Part shown: positions 10,389 through 19,142 of the stretch, in pieces
Layout of the letters: every line of letters starts with the position of its first letter
Numbering within the stretch: the first letter of the stretch is position 1
Origin: Pseudonocardia abyssalis
Lineage (GTDB): Bacteria > Actinomycetota > Actinomycetes > Mycobacteriales > Pseudonocardiaceae
Assembly (NCBI RefSeq): GCF_019263705.2
Contig: NZ_JADQDK010000001.1
Location: forward strand, 5,022,001 to 5,086,000
Direction: 5' to 3'
DNA length: 64,000 bases
Made by a program: the position numbers and the translations under genes
The notes under the pieces: generated by a model
Told to the model about the DNA's origin: nothing
Databases searched by the model: none
The model's input: the letters and a program-made list of their open reading frames with translations, nothing else

Positions 10389-11153
10389 TCAGCGGGTCGT
10401 CAGCACCCGCGGACCCGCGTCCGTCACCGCGATCGTGTGCTCCGCGTGCGCCGCTCGGCTGCCGTCGGCGGTGCGCAGGGTCCAGCCGTCGGGGTCGTGG
10501 CGGTAGCGGTCGGTGCCGTGGGTGAGCATCGGCTCGATCGCGATCACCAGACCGGGCTTCAGCCGCGGGCCCTTCCCGGCCTTCCCCTCGTTGGGCACGG
10601 GCGGCGACTCGTGCATCGCCCGCCCGACGCCGTGCCCGCCGTGGTCGGCGAGCATCCCGTAGCGCGCGCCGCGGGCCACCGACCCGATCGCGTGCGCGAC
10701 GTCGCCCATCCGCGCCCCCGGCACGGCCGCGGCGATCCCGGCGGCGAGCGCGCGCTCGGCGGTGTCGATGAGGGCCTGGTCACCGGGTGACGGGGTGCCC
10801 ACGACCGTGGAGAACGCCGCGTCGGCGCACCAGCCGTCGAGGTGCACGGCGAAGTCGACGCTGAGCAGCGCGCCGTCGGCGAGCGGGTCGGTGGACGGGA
10901 TCCCGTGCACCACCGCGTCGTCGACGCTGACGCACAGCACCGCCGGGTACGGCCCGGGCGCCCACTGCGGGTGGTAGCCGCGGAAGCTCGACACCGCCCC
11001 CGCCTGAGCGATCAGGTCCGAGGCCAGGTCGTCCAGATCGCTCGGGCGGACGCCGGGGGCCGCCGCGGCCCGGACGGCGGCCAGCACGGAGGCGACGACG
11101 GTCCCGGCGGCGTCGATCGCGTCGATCTCGGACGGCGTCTTCAGCACGGTCAT
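10389..11153 (-). CDS. map: Type I methionine aminopeptidase
   Basis: A 254-residue pita-bread fold metallopeptidase that removes the initiator Met from new proteins. Metal ligands are visible: Asp in LSVDFAVHLDGWCAD (two Asp), His in HGGHGVGRAMHE, Glu in AIEPM and Glu in HAEHTIAV. The substrate His is in the FRGYHPQW segment. The ATG at 11153 is chosen since the domain begins there (TVLKTPSEIDAIDAAG) and it leaves a short divergent gap to an XRE regulator gene. The form lacks an SH3-binding N-terminal extension. It is probably one of two or three map paralogues, as is common in actinobacteria. Confidence 0.93.
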   Translation of the reverse strand: MTVLKTPSEIDAIDAAGTVVASVLAAVRAAAAPGVRPSDLDDLASDLIAQAGAVSSFRGYHPQWAPGPYPAVLCVSVDDAVVHGIPSTDPLADGALLSVDFAVHLDGWCADAAFSTVVGTPSPGDQALIDTAERALAAGIAAAVPGARMGDVAHAIGSVARGARYGMLADHGGHGVGRAMHESPPVPNEGKAGKGPRLKPGLVIAIEPMLTHGTDRYRHDPDGWTLRTADGSRAAHAEHTIAVTDAGPRVLTTR

Positions 11154-11186
11154 GCTCCGGAGTCTGCCGGTATTACTATCGCCCCC

Positions 11187-11456
11187 ATGGTCCGCGTCCC
11201 CCTCACCCCGGCCGAGCGCGAGCGCGGCGAGCAGCTCGGCGCGGTGCTGCGCGCGGCGCGCGGGGACCGGAGCCTCGTCGAGGTCGCCGCGGAGTCCGGG
11301 ATCTCGCCCGAGACCCTGCGCAAGATCGAGACCGGGCGCATCCCGACCCCGGCGTTCTTCACGGTCGCGGCCCTCGCCACGGCGCTCGGGCTCTCCCTGG
11401 ACGAACTGGTCACACCGGAGGACTCCGGCAGGGTCCGGTACGGGCGTTCTGCCTAG
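11187..11456 (+). CDS. XRE-family helix-turn-helix regulator, small
   Basis: An 89-residue protein almost entirely made of one Cro/C1-type HTH: LGAVLRAARGDRSLVEVAAESGISPETLRKIETG carries the five-helix pattern. The ATG at 11187 is 33 bp from the divergent methionine aminopeptidase start. The stop lies 10 bp before the FdhF-like gene, so it may be the first gene of that transcript. With no effector domain it probably acts as a simple repressor, perhaps of its own operon; this is inference. Confidence 0.85.
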   Translation: MVRVPLTPAERERGEQLGAVLRAARGDRSLVEVAAESGISPETLRKIETGRIPTPAFFTVAALATALGLSLDELVTPEDSGRVRYGRSA

Positions 11457-11466
11457 CATCGAGGGC

Positions 11467-13725
11467 ATGACCGCCGTACAGCCCGAGCCCGACATCGAGG
11501 TCGGCCAGCCGAAGACCGCCGCCGCCGGACTCCCCGCCGTCGCCGTCAGCCTCGGGATGGCGGTCAAGCAGATGGGGCCGGTGCGCACGGCGCGCAACCT
11601 GCTGCGCCTCAACCAGGTCGACGGCTTCGACTGCATGAGCTGCGCCTGGCCCGACCCGGACCCGAAGCACCGCCACACCGCGGAGTTCTGCGAGAACGGG
11701 GCCAAGGCCGTCGCCTGGGAGGGCGACACGAGCCGCATCGGGCCCGACTTCTTCGCCGCGCACTCCCTCGCGGACCTGGAGACGCGCTCGGAGTACTGGA
11801 TGGGCCAGCAGGGCAGGCTCACCGAGCCGATGGTCCGCCGCGCCGGCGGCACGCACTACGAGCCGATCACCTGGGACGCCGCGTTCGCGCTGGTCGCCGA
11901 GCACCTCAACGGGCTCGCGTCCCCGGACGAGGCGCTGTTCTACACCTCGGGCCGGGCGTCGAACGAGGCCGCGTTCGTCTACCAGCTCTTCGCCCGCGCC
12001 TACGGCACGAACAACCTGCCCGACTGCTCGAACATGTGCCACGAGTCCACCTCGGTGGGCCTCGCCGACACGATCGGCATCGGCAAGGGCTCGGTCTCCC
12101 TCGACGACGTCCACGAGGCCGACCTCATCGTCATCTCCGGGCAGAACCCGGGCACGAACCACCCGCGGATGCTCTCCGCGCTGGAGATCGCCAAGCACAA
12201 CGGGGCCACGATCGTCGCGATCAACCCGCTGCGCGAGGCCGGGCTGCTCAAGTTCAACAACCCGCAGAAGCCCTCGGGCATGGCCGGGCGCGGCACCGAG
12301 CTCGCCGACCACTACCTGCAGGTCCGCTCCGACGGCGACCTCGCGCTCTGGCAGGCGCTGGGTCACCTGCTGCTGCGCAGGGGCGTGGCGGACGAGGCGT
12401 TCATCGCCGAGCACACCGTCGGGTTCGAGGCCTACGCCGCGCACCTGGCCGAGATCGACCGCGCCGAGGTCCTCGCCGCCACCGGCCTGCGCTGGGAGCA
12501 GATCGAGGAGCTGGCCGACGTCTTCGCGCGGTCGCACAAGATCGTCAACTGCTGGGCCATGGGCATCACCCAGCACCGCAACGCCGTCGCGACGATCAAG
12601 GAGTTCGTCAACGTCGCGCTGCTCCAGGGCATGATCGGCAAGCCCGGCGCCGGCCTGTGCCCGGTCCGCGGGCACTCCAACGTGCAGGGCGACCGCACGA
12701 TGGGCATCTGGGAGCGCTCCCCCGACTCCTTCCTCGACGCGCTGCGCGACGAGTTCGGCTTCGAGCCCCCGCGCGAGCACGGGTTCGACGCGGTCAAGGC
12801 CGTCCGGGCGCTGCGCGACGGCGACGCGACGGTCTTCGTCGGCCTCGGCGGCAACTTCGTCTCGGCCATGTCCGACACCGACGTCACCGAGGCGGCGCTG
12901 CGCCGGGCCGCCCTCACCGTCCAGGTCTCGACGAAGCTCAACCGCAGCCACGTGGTCTGCGGGGAGACCGCGCTGATCCTGCCGACGCTGGGCCGCACCG
13001 AGAAGGACCTGTCCGGAGGGACCGAGCAGCGCGTCACGGTCGAGGACTCGATGTCGGCGGTGCACGCGTCGCGCGGGCGGATGGAGCCGGCGAGTGCGAA
13101 CCTGCGCTCCGAGGTGGGCATCCTGTGCGGCATCGCCGCCGCCACCCTCGGCGACCGCCACGGCATCCCGTGGCACGCGTTCGCCAAGGACTACGACGAG
13201 ATCCGGCACCGCATCGCCCGCGTCGTGCCCGGCTGCGACGACTACGCCGAGAAGATCCGGGCCCGCGGCGGATTCACGCTGCCGCACCCCCCGCGCGACA
13301 GCCGCACCTTCCCGACGGAGCCCGGCAAGGCCGTGTTCTCGGTGAGCCCGCTGGCCGCGGTGCAGGTGCCGGAGGGGCGGCTGGTGCTGCAGACGATGCG
13401 CAGCCACGACCAGTTCAACACCACGATCTACGGCCTCGACGACCGCTACCGGGGCATCCACCACGGCCGCCGCGTCGTGTTCGTCTCCGCCGCCGACCTG
13501 GCCGAGCTGGGCTTCGCCGACGGCGACGTGGTGAACCTGGTCAGCGAGTGGTCCGACGGGGTCGAGCGGCGGGCCGACGGCTTCCGGCTCGTCGAGTACT
13601 CCACGCCCAAGGGCTGCGTCGCGGCGTACTACCCGGAGACGAACCCGCTGATCCCGCTCGACTCGGTGGCGCTGGAGTCCAACACCCCGACGTCGAAGTG
13701 GGTCGTGGTCCGCCTCGAGCGCTGA
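11467..13725 (+). CDS. FdhF/YdeP family molybdopterin oxidoreductase
   Basis: A 752-residue protein of the formate-dehydrogenase-like FdhF/YdeP group. The N-terminal GFDCMSCAWPDPDP segment is typical of YdeP, in place of the usual four-Cys Fe-S motif. Molybdopterin-binding segments follow (YTSGRASNEAAFVYQLFAR, ISGQNPGTNHPRML, GKPGAGLCPVRGHSNVQGD), then the C-terminal dinucleotide-binding domain (LVLQTMRSHDQFNTTIYG). Family members are linked to acid resistance or formate metabolism, but the reaction is mostly unproven. The ATG at 11467 follows the XRE gene by 10 bp. Full length for the family. Confidence 0.88.
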   Translation: MTAVQPEPDIEVGQPKTAAAGLPAVAVSLGMAVKQMGPVRTARNLLRLNQVDGFDCMSCAWPDPDPKHRHTAEFCENGAKAVAWEGDTSRIGPDFFAAHSLADLETRSEYWMGQQGRLTEPMVRRAGGTHYEPITWDAAFALVAEHLNGLASPDEALFYTSGRASNEAAFVYQLFARAYGTNNLPDCSNMCHESTSVGLADTIGIGKGSVSLDDVHEADLIVISGQNPGTNHPRMLSALEIAKHNGATIVAINPLREAGLLKFNNPQKPSGMAGRGTELADHYLQVRSDGDLALWQALGHLLLRRGVADEAFIAEHTVGFEAYAAHLAEIDRAEVLAATGLRWEQIEELADVFARSHKIVNCWAMGITQHRNAVATIKEFVNVALLQGMIGKPGAGLCPVRGHSNVQGDRTMGIWERSPDSFLDALRDEFGFEPPREHGFDAVKAVRALRDGDATVFVGLGGNFVSAMSDTDVTEAALRRAALTVQVSTKLNRSHVVCGETALILPTLGRTEKDLSGGTEQRVTVEDSMSAVHASRGRMEPASANLRSEVGILCGIAAATLGDRHGIPWHAFAKDYDEIRHRIARVVPGCDDYAEKIRARGGFTLPHPPRDSRTFPTEPGKAVFSVSPLAAVQVPEGRLVLQTMRSHDQFNTTIYGLDDRYRGIHHGRRVVFVSAADLAELGFADGDVVNLVSEWSDGVERRADGFRLVEYSTPKGCVAAYYPETNPLIPLDSVALESNTPTSKWVVVRLER

Positions 13726-13737
13726 CGGGTCGCAGCG

Positions 13738-14244
13738 TCAGGCGGCCACGCGGGCCGGGCGGGCGGCGCCCCGGAGCAGGCCGCCGAGCATGAACACGCC
13801 CGGCAGCACCCCGGCGAGCAGCGCGACGACGGCGGCCGACCCCCCGGCGACCGCCGCGACGAGGCCCGCCGCGCCCAGCAGGGCGAGGACGACGCCGGCC
13901 CGGCCCAGCACCGGGGCCTTCCACATCCGGGCCAGCGGCAGCAGGTGCAGGCCGACGACGATCGTCACCCACGGCAGCGGCGGCAGGCCCAGCGCGTTCA
14001 GCACCTGCGACCCCAGGAAGATCGCGGCCACCTCGCCGAGCACGACGAGCCAGTAGAGGCGGTCGAAGTGCGGCCGCTCGCCGGGACCCGCGCCGCGGCC
14101 GCGGAACGTCAGCACCACCAGCGTGACGAACGCGAGCACGCCCGCCACCTGCAGCACCGGTCCGGTCGGCGAGCCGAGCGCCCCCGCGTTGACCAGCACG
14201 TAGACCAGACCGAACGACCCGCCGACGAGCGCCCCGATGTTCAT
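13738..14244 (-). CDS. Membrane protein of unknown function
   Basis: A 168-residue protein with five or six predicted transmembrane helices, for example IGALVGGSFGLVYVLVNAGAL, VLQVAGVLAFVTLVVLTF, LYWLVVLGEVAAIFLGSQVL, WVTIVVGLHLLPLARMW and AGVVLALLGAAGLVAAVAGG. An amphipathic arginine-rich tail follows. I do not recognise a named family. It is convergent with the FdhF-like gene (12-bp gap) and stands alone. Confidence 0.75.
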   Translation of the reverse strand: MNIGALVGGSFGLVYVLVNAGALGSPTGPVLQVAGVLAFVTLVVLTFRGRGAGPGERPHFDRLYWLVVLGEVAAIFLGSQVLNALGLPPLPWVTIVVGLHLLPLARMWKAPVLGRAGVVLALLGAAGLVAAVAGGSAAVVALLAGVLPGVFMLGGLLRGAARPARVAA

Positions 14245-14302
14245 GGAGCGATCCTGGCGCCCGGACCCCGCCGGTCGGTACGCACAAATGTCACGACCCG
14301 GG

Positions 14303-14509
14303 TCAGGGTGCCGGCACGGTGTCGGGCTCGAAGATCGCCTCGATGGGCCGCTCGAACAGGTGCGCGATGCGGAAGGCGAGCGGGAGGCTGGGGTCGTAGC
14401 GGCCCTTCTCCAGGGCGTTCACGGTCTGCCGGGAGACGTCGAGGCGGTCGGCGAGCGCCCCCTGCGTCCAGCCCCGGGCCTCGCGGAGCGCCTTGAGGCT
14501 GTTCTTCAC
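14303..14509 (-). CDS. Small XRE-family regulator (68 aa)
   Basis: A single helix-turn-helix domain: VKNSLKALREARGWTQGALADRLDVSRQTVNALEKG, ending FRIAHLFERPIEAIFEPD. This is the compact YgzD-like class of Cro/C1 regulators. The GTG start at 14509 overlaps the stop of the upstream membrane-protein gene (GTGA), so the two are translationally coupled. Such pairs usually autoregulate. Two near-identical palindromic sites upstream of the operon (14892-14909 and 14940-14957) are the obvious operator candidates. Confidence 0.85.
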   Translation of the reverse strand: MKNSLKALREARGWTQGALADRLDVSRQTVNALEKGRYDPSLPLAFRIAHLFERPIEAIFEPDTVPAP

Positions 14510-14910
14510 CGGTTCGTGACCGCCGCTGCGAGGGCCCAGCCGACCATGCCGACGCCGTAGACGATCCAGCCGGCCAGCGGCACGTCCAGCCCCGCGACGT
14601 CGAGGAAGCCGATCGTGATGGACGCGATCATCGCGGCGGCGAAGCCGACGGCGAGCCCGCGCAGCAGCAGCCCGCGCTGGTAGTCGTCGATGCGGCGCAC
14701 GTGCCGCACCACGGCGCGGATGACCCACAGCGCGGGCAGCACCGGGAGCAGCGCCCACAGGAACCGCCACGGGCTCGTGCCGTCCAGGTCGCCGAGGACC
14801 GTCACCGCCCCGAGCACGACGACGTAGCCGACGATGCCGGGCCAGAAGTCGAGGTGGTAGGCGCTGGTGCGGGCGCGGTCACCCATGCTCTTGTCAAGTT
14901 CACTTGTCAC
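14506..14910 (-). CDS. Four-helix membrane protein paired with XRE regulator
   Basis: A 134-residue protein with four predicted transmembrane segments: IVGYVVVLGAVTVLGDL, FLWALLPVLPALWVIRAVV, GLLLRGLAVGFAAAMIASITIGF and GWIVYGVGMVGWALAAAV. The GTG at 14910 has ggagg three bases upstream. An alternative ATG at 14886 would leave operator copy 1 outside the coding sequence. The gene is coupled to the small XRE gene. It resembles the membrane partners found next to YgzD-like regulators, whose role is unknown. Confidence 0.75.
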   Translation of the reverse strand: MTSELDKSMGDRARTSAYHLDFWPGIVGYVVVLGAVTVLGDLDGTSPWRFLWALLPVLPALWVIRAVVRHVRRIDDYQRGLLLRGLAVGFAAAMIASITIGFLDVAGLDVPLAGWIVYGVGMVGWALAAAVTNR

Positions 14911-14957
14911 GCCTCCACCGTGCGCCTGCCGCGTCCGAATGTCAAGCGTGCTTGTCA
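14892..14957. promoter_or_regulatory. Two copies of operator TGTCAAG-N4-CTTGTCA
   Basis: Copy 1 (14892-14909) and copy 2 (14940-14957) are identical outside the four central bases and 48 bp apart. Each is an inverted repeat with one mismatched pair (core CAAG-N4-CTTG). Read on the minus strand, copy 2 contains TTGACA, a perfect -35 sequence for the membrane protein/XRE operon. Copy 1 overlaps the predicted start codon. This fits autorepression by the small XRE protein. Copy 2 also covers the stop codon of the upstream quinone reductase gene. Confidence 0.7.
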
Positions 14958-15854
14958 GGCGATCTCCAGTACGACCTTGCCGGCCTCGTGGCCGCGCTCG
15001 ACCGCGGCCAGCGCGGCACCGGCCGCCTCGAACGGGTGCACCCCGGTGACGTGCGGGTCGAGCTCGCCCGCCGCGACCAGCCGCGCCAGCTCGGTGAGCA
15101 CCGCGGTGCTCCGGTCGCGGGTCACGTCGGCGCCGCCGAGCTCGGCGACCAGCGGCTTGTCGGCCACCGACCGGAGCCGGGACCGGTCGGGCACCAGCTC
15201 CGCGACGGTGCGCAGCGCGGTGCCGCCGACGAGGTCGAACACCGCGTCGACGGGGCCCACGGCGCGCACCCGGTCGAGCACCCCGTCGCCGTAGGCCACC
15301 GGCACCGCCCCGAAGCGGCGCAGCAACTCCTCCTTGGCCGGGCCGGCGATGCCGACCACCACCAGACCGCGGGCGACGGCGAGCTGCACCACGGCCACGC
15401 CGACCCCGCCGCCCGCGCCGTTGACCAGCAGCGTCGCACCGGGCGGGAGATCGAGGCCGGTGAGGGCGTCGTACGCGGTGCCCGCGGCGACCGGGAGGAC
15501 GGCGGCGTCGGCGGGCGCCACGCCGTCGGGTCGCAGCGCTGCGAACGAGGCGGTGACCCGGGCCAGCGGCGCCCATCCGCCGACCATGCCGGGGCAGCCG
15601 CCGAACACCTCGTCGCCGACGGCGAACCCCTCGGCCCCGGCGCCCAGGCCGACGACCGTGCCCGCCACCTCCCGGCCCAGTACGGCCGGCGGCTCCACCC
15701 CGTAGGCGCCGTCGCGCAGCCGCCAGTCACCCGGGTTGACCCCGGCCGCCCGTACCCGCACCAGCAACTCGCCCGGTCCCGGTTCGGGCTCCGGGACGTC
15801 GAGGAACGCCTCGTGCTCCGGTCCCCCGACGGCGGTGAACCCGTAGCCCCTCAC
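14955..15854 (-). CDS. Zinc-independent MDR oxidoreductase (quinone oxidoreductase-like)
   Basis: A 299-residue medium-chain dehydrogenase/reductase. The N-terminal GroES-like domain has VNPGDWRLRDG, VLGREVAGTVVGLG and FAVGDEVFGG. The Rossmann domain has the motif LLVNGAGGGVGVAVVQLA. The catalytic zinc ligands of alcohol dehydrogenases are absent, as in quinone oxidoreductases. The family uses NADPH to reduce quinones or enones. The GTG at 15854 overlaps the stop of the upstream aminotransferase, indicating a two-gene operon. The physiological substrate is unknown. Confidence 0.87.
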   Translation of the reverse strand: MRGYGFTAVGGPEHEAFLDVPEPEPGPGELLVRVRAAGVNPGDWRLRDGAYGVEPPAVLGREVAGTVVGLGAGAEGFAVGDEVFGGCPGMVGGWAPLARVTASFAALRPDGVAPADAAVLPVAAGTAYDALTGLDLPPGATLLVNGAGGGVGVAVVQLAVARGLVVVGIAGPAKEELLRRFGAVPVAYGDGVLDRVRAVGPVDAVFDLVGGTALRTVAELVPDRSRLRSVADKPLVAELGGADVTRDRSTAVLTELARLVAAGELDPHVTGVHPFEAAGAALAAVERGHEAGKVVLEIA

Positions 15855-17017
15855 GGCGTCGATCCCAGGGCGGCCCGCAGCCCGGCGAGCCGGGAGACCG
15901 CCTCCGTCAACACCTCGTCGCGCTTGCAGAACGCGAACCGCACCAGCGTGCGACCCAGTTCCGGGTCGGTGCAGAACACCGACACCGGCACCGCGGCCAC
16001 CCCGATCAGCTCCGGCAGCCGCCAGCAGAAGTCCGCCCCGTCGGTGACGCCCAGCGGCGCGACGTCGGTGACCACGAAGTAGGTACCCGCCGAGGGGTAC
16101 ACGGTCAGGCCCGCCGCACGTAGGCCGTCGGAGAGCAGGTCGCGCTTGCCCTGCAGGCCTGAGGCGAGGTCGGTGTAGAAGGAGTCGGGCAGGGCGAGCG
16201 CGGCGGCAATGGCGGGCTGGAACGGCGCCCCGCTGACGTAGGTGAGGAACTGCTTCGCCGCGCGCACCGCCGCCACCAGCTCGGAGGGCCCGTGCACCCA
16301 GCCGACCTTCCACCCCGTCACCGAGAACGTCTTGCCGGCCGAGGAGATCGTCAGCGTGCGCTCGGCCATCCCGGGCAGCGTCGCGATCGGGGTGTGCACG
16401 GCGCCGGAGAAGACCATGTGCTCGTACACCTCGTCGGCGACGACCACCGCCCCGAACTCCGCGGCCAGCTCGCCGATCTCGGCCAGCTGCACCGCGGTGA
16501 ACACCGCCCCGGTCGGGTTGTGCGGGGTGTTGAGCAGTACGACCCGGGTCCGCGCCGAGAAGGCCGCGCGCAACTCGGAGGGGTCGAAGCCGAACGACGG
16601 CGGTCGCAGCGGCACGGCCTTCAGGACGGCCCCGGCCAGCGCCACCGTCGCGGCGTAGGAGTCGTAGAACGGCTGGAACGTGACGACCTCGTCGCCCGGC
16701 TCGCACAGCCCGAGCACCGCGGCCGCGATCGCCTCGGTGGCCCCGGTCGTGACGAGCACGTCGTCCGGGTCGACCGACAGGCCGTGGAACCGGCTCTGGT
16801 GCTCCGCCACCGCCGCCCGTAGCGCCGGGACGCCGGGTCCGGGCGGGTACTGGTTGACCCCGCCGGTGATGTTGGCCGCCGCGTCGGCGAGCAGCGACGG
16901 CGGTCCGTTGGTGTCGGGGAAGCCCTGGCCGAGGTTGATCGCCCCCGTCCGCAGGGCCAGCGCCGACATCTCGGCGAAGATCGTGGACGTGAACGGTTGC
17001 ATCCGCTCGACCAGCAT
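15851..17017 (-). CDS. PLP-dependent class I aminotransferase (DapC/YbdL-like)
   Basis: A 388-residue fold-type I aminotransferase. It has the N-terminal INLGQGFPDTNGP, the ring-stacking region TTGATEAIAAAVLGL, NTPHNPTGAVF for PLP contact, ADEVYEHM with the PLP-binding Asp, the Schiff-base lysine in SSAGKTFSVTGWK and the carboxylate-binding Arg in RFAFCK. It belongs to the subgroup annotated as N-succinyldiaminopimelate or methionine aminotransferases; the sequence does not separate the two. It is in an operon with the downstream quinone-reductase gene. Confidence 0.9.
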   Translation of the reverse strand: MLVERMQPFTSTIFAEMSALALRTGAINLGQGFPDTNGPPSLLADAAANITGGVNQYPPGPGVPALRAAVAEHQSRFHGLSVDPDDVLVTTGATEAIAAAVLGLCEPGDEVVTFQPFYDSYAATVALAGAVLKAVPLRPPSFGFDPSELRAAFSARTRVVLLNTPHNPTGAVFTAVQLAEIGELAAEFGAVVVADEVYEHMVFSGAVHTPIATLPGMAERTLTISSAGKTFSVTGWKVGWVHGPSELVAAVRAAKQFLTYVSGAPFQPAIAAALALPDSFYTDLASGLQGKRDLLSDGLRAAGLTVYPSAGTYFVVTDVAPLGVTDGADFCWRLPELIGVAAVPVSVFCTDPELGRTLVRFAFCKRDEVLTEAVSRLAGLRAALGSTP

Positions 17018-17108
17018 GGGCGCACGGTAACCCGCCGCATCCTGTGCGCGCCGTCACACCCGACGGTGAACGGGAACAACGCGCCCGACATCGTTCCTTG
17101 ACCGCTCA

Positions 17109-18389
17109 GTGACGACAACCCGCCCAGTGACGACCACCCCCGATCGTGTCGAGCTGAGCACGGCCCCCGACCGGGGTCAGCGGCTGCGGCTGATCGTCAT
17201 CCTGGGCGCGCTGATCGCGCTGGGCCCGCTGACGATCGACATGTACCTCCCGGCCCTGCCGACCATCACCGCCGAGTTCCTGACCACGAGCGCCACGGTC
17301 CAGCTGACGCTGACCGGCACGCTGATCGGGCTCGCGCTGGGCCAGCTCGCGATCGGGCCGCTGTCCGACGCGTTCGGCCGCAAGCGCCCGCTGCTCCTCG
17401 GCACCGGTCTGCACGTCCTCGCGTCCGTGCTGTGCGTCGTGGCCCCGAACGTCGCGGTGCTCGGCGGGCTGCGCGTCCTGCAGGGCGTCGGCGCGGCCGC
17501 GGGGGCCGTCATCGCGCTGGCGATCGTGCGCGACCTCTACACCGGCCGCCCGGCTGCCACCATGCTGTCCCGGCTGATCCTGGTGATGGGCGTGGCCCCG
17601 GTCGTCGCGCCGACGCTGGGCGGGGCCCTGCTGTCGGTCACGTCCTGGCGCGGGGTGTTCGCCGCGCTGGCCGTGTACGGCCTCGTCCTCATCCCGATCG
17701 CGTACCGCTTCCTCCCGGAGACCCTGCCGCAGGCCCGGCGCCGGACCGCGGGCGTCGCGGGCACGATCCGCGACTACGGCGCCCTGTTCGGCGATCGCGC
17801 GTTCGTGGGGCTGGTGATCGTCGCGGGGCTCGCGATGTCGGCGCTGCTCGGCTACGTCTCCGGCTCGTCGTTCGTGTTCCAGCAGCAGTACGGGCTCGAC
17901 CAGCAGCAGTTCGGCCTGGTCTTCGGCTCGGGCGCGATCTGGCTGATCGCGGCGACCCAGGCCAACCCGGTGCTGCTGCGCTGGTTCGACCCCCGTCAGA
18001 TCCTCACGGCCGCCGTCGCCGCCGGGGCCGTCGCGGGTGCGGTGCTGGTCGTCGTCGCCGCCACCGGGGCGGGCGGGCTCGTCGGGCTCGTCGCCGCGAT
18101 GTGGGTCGTGCTGTTCACCGTCGGTTTCGCCCTTCCGAACGCCCCCGCCGTCGCGCTGTCGCGGCACGGCGAGGCCGCGGGCACCGCAGCCGCCCTGCTC
18201 GGTGCCGTCCAGTTCGGCATCGGCGCGGTGATCTCGCCGGTCGTCGGGGTGCTGGGCAACGACGCGCTCGCGATGGGCACGGTCGTCGCCGGTGGCCTGT
18301 TCCTGGCGCTCGTCGTGCTGATCACGGTCGTGCGGCCGTGGACGCTCGCCGACGTGGAGCCCGACTCCGCCGCCGTGCCGGTTCACTGA
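17109..18389 (+). CDS. Bcr/CflA family MFS drug exporter
   Basis: A 426-residue, 12-helix MFS protein. The Bcr/CflA hallmark segment PLTIDMYLPALPTITAEF opens helix 1. The motif A-like loop GPLSDAFGRKRPLLLG is between helices 2 and 3, and LRVLQGVGAAAGAVIALAIVRDLYTG covers helix 4 and its following loop. These antiporters export bicyclomycin, chloramphenicol or sulfonamide-like compounds. Two in-frame GTG starts are possible (17109, 17127). It is divergent from the aminotransferase and its end overlaps the convergent YczE-like gene by 7 bp. Confidence 0.92.
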   Translation: MTTTRPVTTTPDRVELSTAPDRGQRLRLIVILGALIALGPLTIDMYLPALPTITAEFLTTSATVQLTLTGTLIGLALGQLAIGPLSDAFGRKRPLLLGTGLHVLASVLCVVAPNVAVLGGLRVLQGVGAAAGAVIALAIVRDLYTGRPAATMLSRLILVMGVAPVVAPTLGGALLSVTSWRGVFAALAVYGLVLIPIAYRFLPETLPQARRRTAGVAGTIRDYGALFGDRAFVGLVIVAGLAMSALLGYVSGSSFVFQQQYGLDQQQFGLVFGSGAIWLIAATQANPVLLRWFDPRQILTAAVAAGAVAGAVLVVVAATGAGGLVGLVAAMWVVLFTVGFALPNAPAVALSRHGEAAGTAAALLGAVQFGIGAVISPVVGVLGNDALAMGTVVAGGLFLALVVLITVVRPWTLADVEPDSAAVPVH

Positions 18390-19009
18390 GTTCGGGCCCC
18401 CACGACCAGGTACGGCAGGAACGCCTGCGTGAGCGGGCCGATGGCCAGCGCGTAGAGCACCGTGCCGACGCCGACCGTCCCGCCGAGCAGCCAGCCGACG
18501 GCCAGCACCGTGATCTCGATGCCCGTCCGCACCAGCCGCAGGGAGCGGCCGGTGCGGGCGGCGAGTCCGGTCATCAGGCCGTCGCGCGGGCCGGGCCCCA
18601 GTCGCGCGCCGACGTAGGCGGCCGACGCCACCCCGTTGAGCACGATCCCGGCCGTCATCAGCGCGATGCGGGCGACCGGTCCCTCCGGGGCCGGGATCAC
18701 GGCGAGTGCGGCGTCGACGGTGACGGCGATGACCAGCACGTTCGCGACCGTCCCGATCCCCGGTCGCTGCCGGAGCGGGATCCACAGCAGCAGCACCACG
18801 ACGCCCGTGATCGCGGTGATCAGTCCGAAGCCGAGCGAGGTCTGCTCGACCAACCCCTCGTGCAGCACGTCCCACGGGTTGAGCCCGAGCGTCGCGCGGA
18901 TCTGCATCGCCATCGACGTGCCGTACAGCGCGAGGCCGGCGACCAGCTGGGCGAGCCGCCGGACCGGGTCCTGGGTGACGGGCAGGGGACGGAGCTCGAT
19001 CGCGGCCAT
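18383..19009 (-). CDS. YczE/YitT-like integral membrane protein
   Basis: A 208-residue protein with five transmembrane segments, including LAQLVAGLALYGTSMAMQI, LGFGLITAITGVVVLLLWIPL and VANVLVIAVTVDAALAVI. It has the family signature LGLNPWDVLHEGL after helix 1, and GPGPRDGLMTGLA later. These are the conserved features of the YczE group (DUF6198/YitT-like). Function is unknown. The ATG at 19009 follows an acidic stretch that could be coding if an upstream GTG is used. Convergent with the MFS exporter. Confidence 0.82.
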   Translation of the reverse strand: MAAIELRPLPVTQDPVRRLAQLVAGLALYGTSMAMQIRATLGLNPWDVLHEGLVEQTSLGFGLITAITGVVVLLLWIPLRQRPGIGTVANVLVIAVTVDAALAVIPAPEGPVARIALMTAGIVLNGVASAAYVGARLGPGPRDGLMTGLAARTGRSLRLVRTGIEITVLAVGWLLGGTVGVGTVLYALAIGPLTQAFLPYLVVGARTQ

Positions 19010-19142
19010 GTCGTCATCGTCGCCGGTGTGGACCGGTGATCCATAGCCAATTCGGCCCGGGTGGCCCTGCGGGCGGTCCGTGGCGGCGGCGGACGGCCGG
19101 GGCGCCATGATGAGCGGATCATTCCCGGGTGCGGAGGTCGTC

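Noticed and set aside
11410..13464. A 684-codon minus-strand frame opposite the FdhF-like gene
   Set aside because: Low-complexity shadow; the opposite strand carries all molybdopterin motifs.
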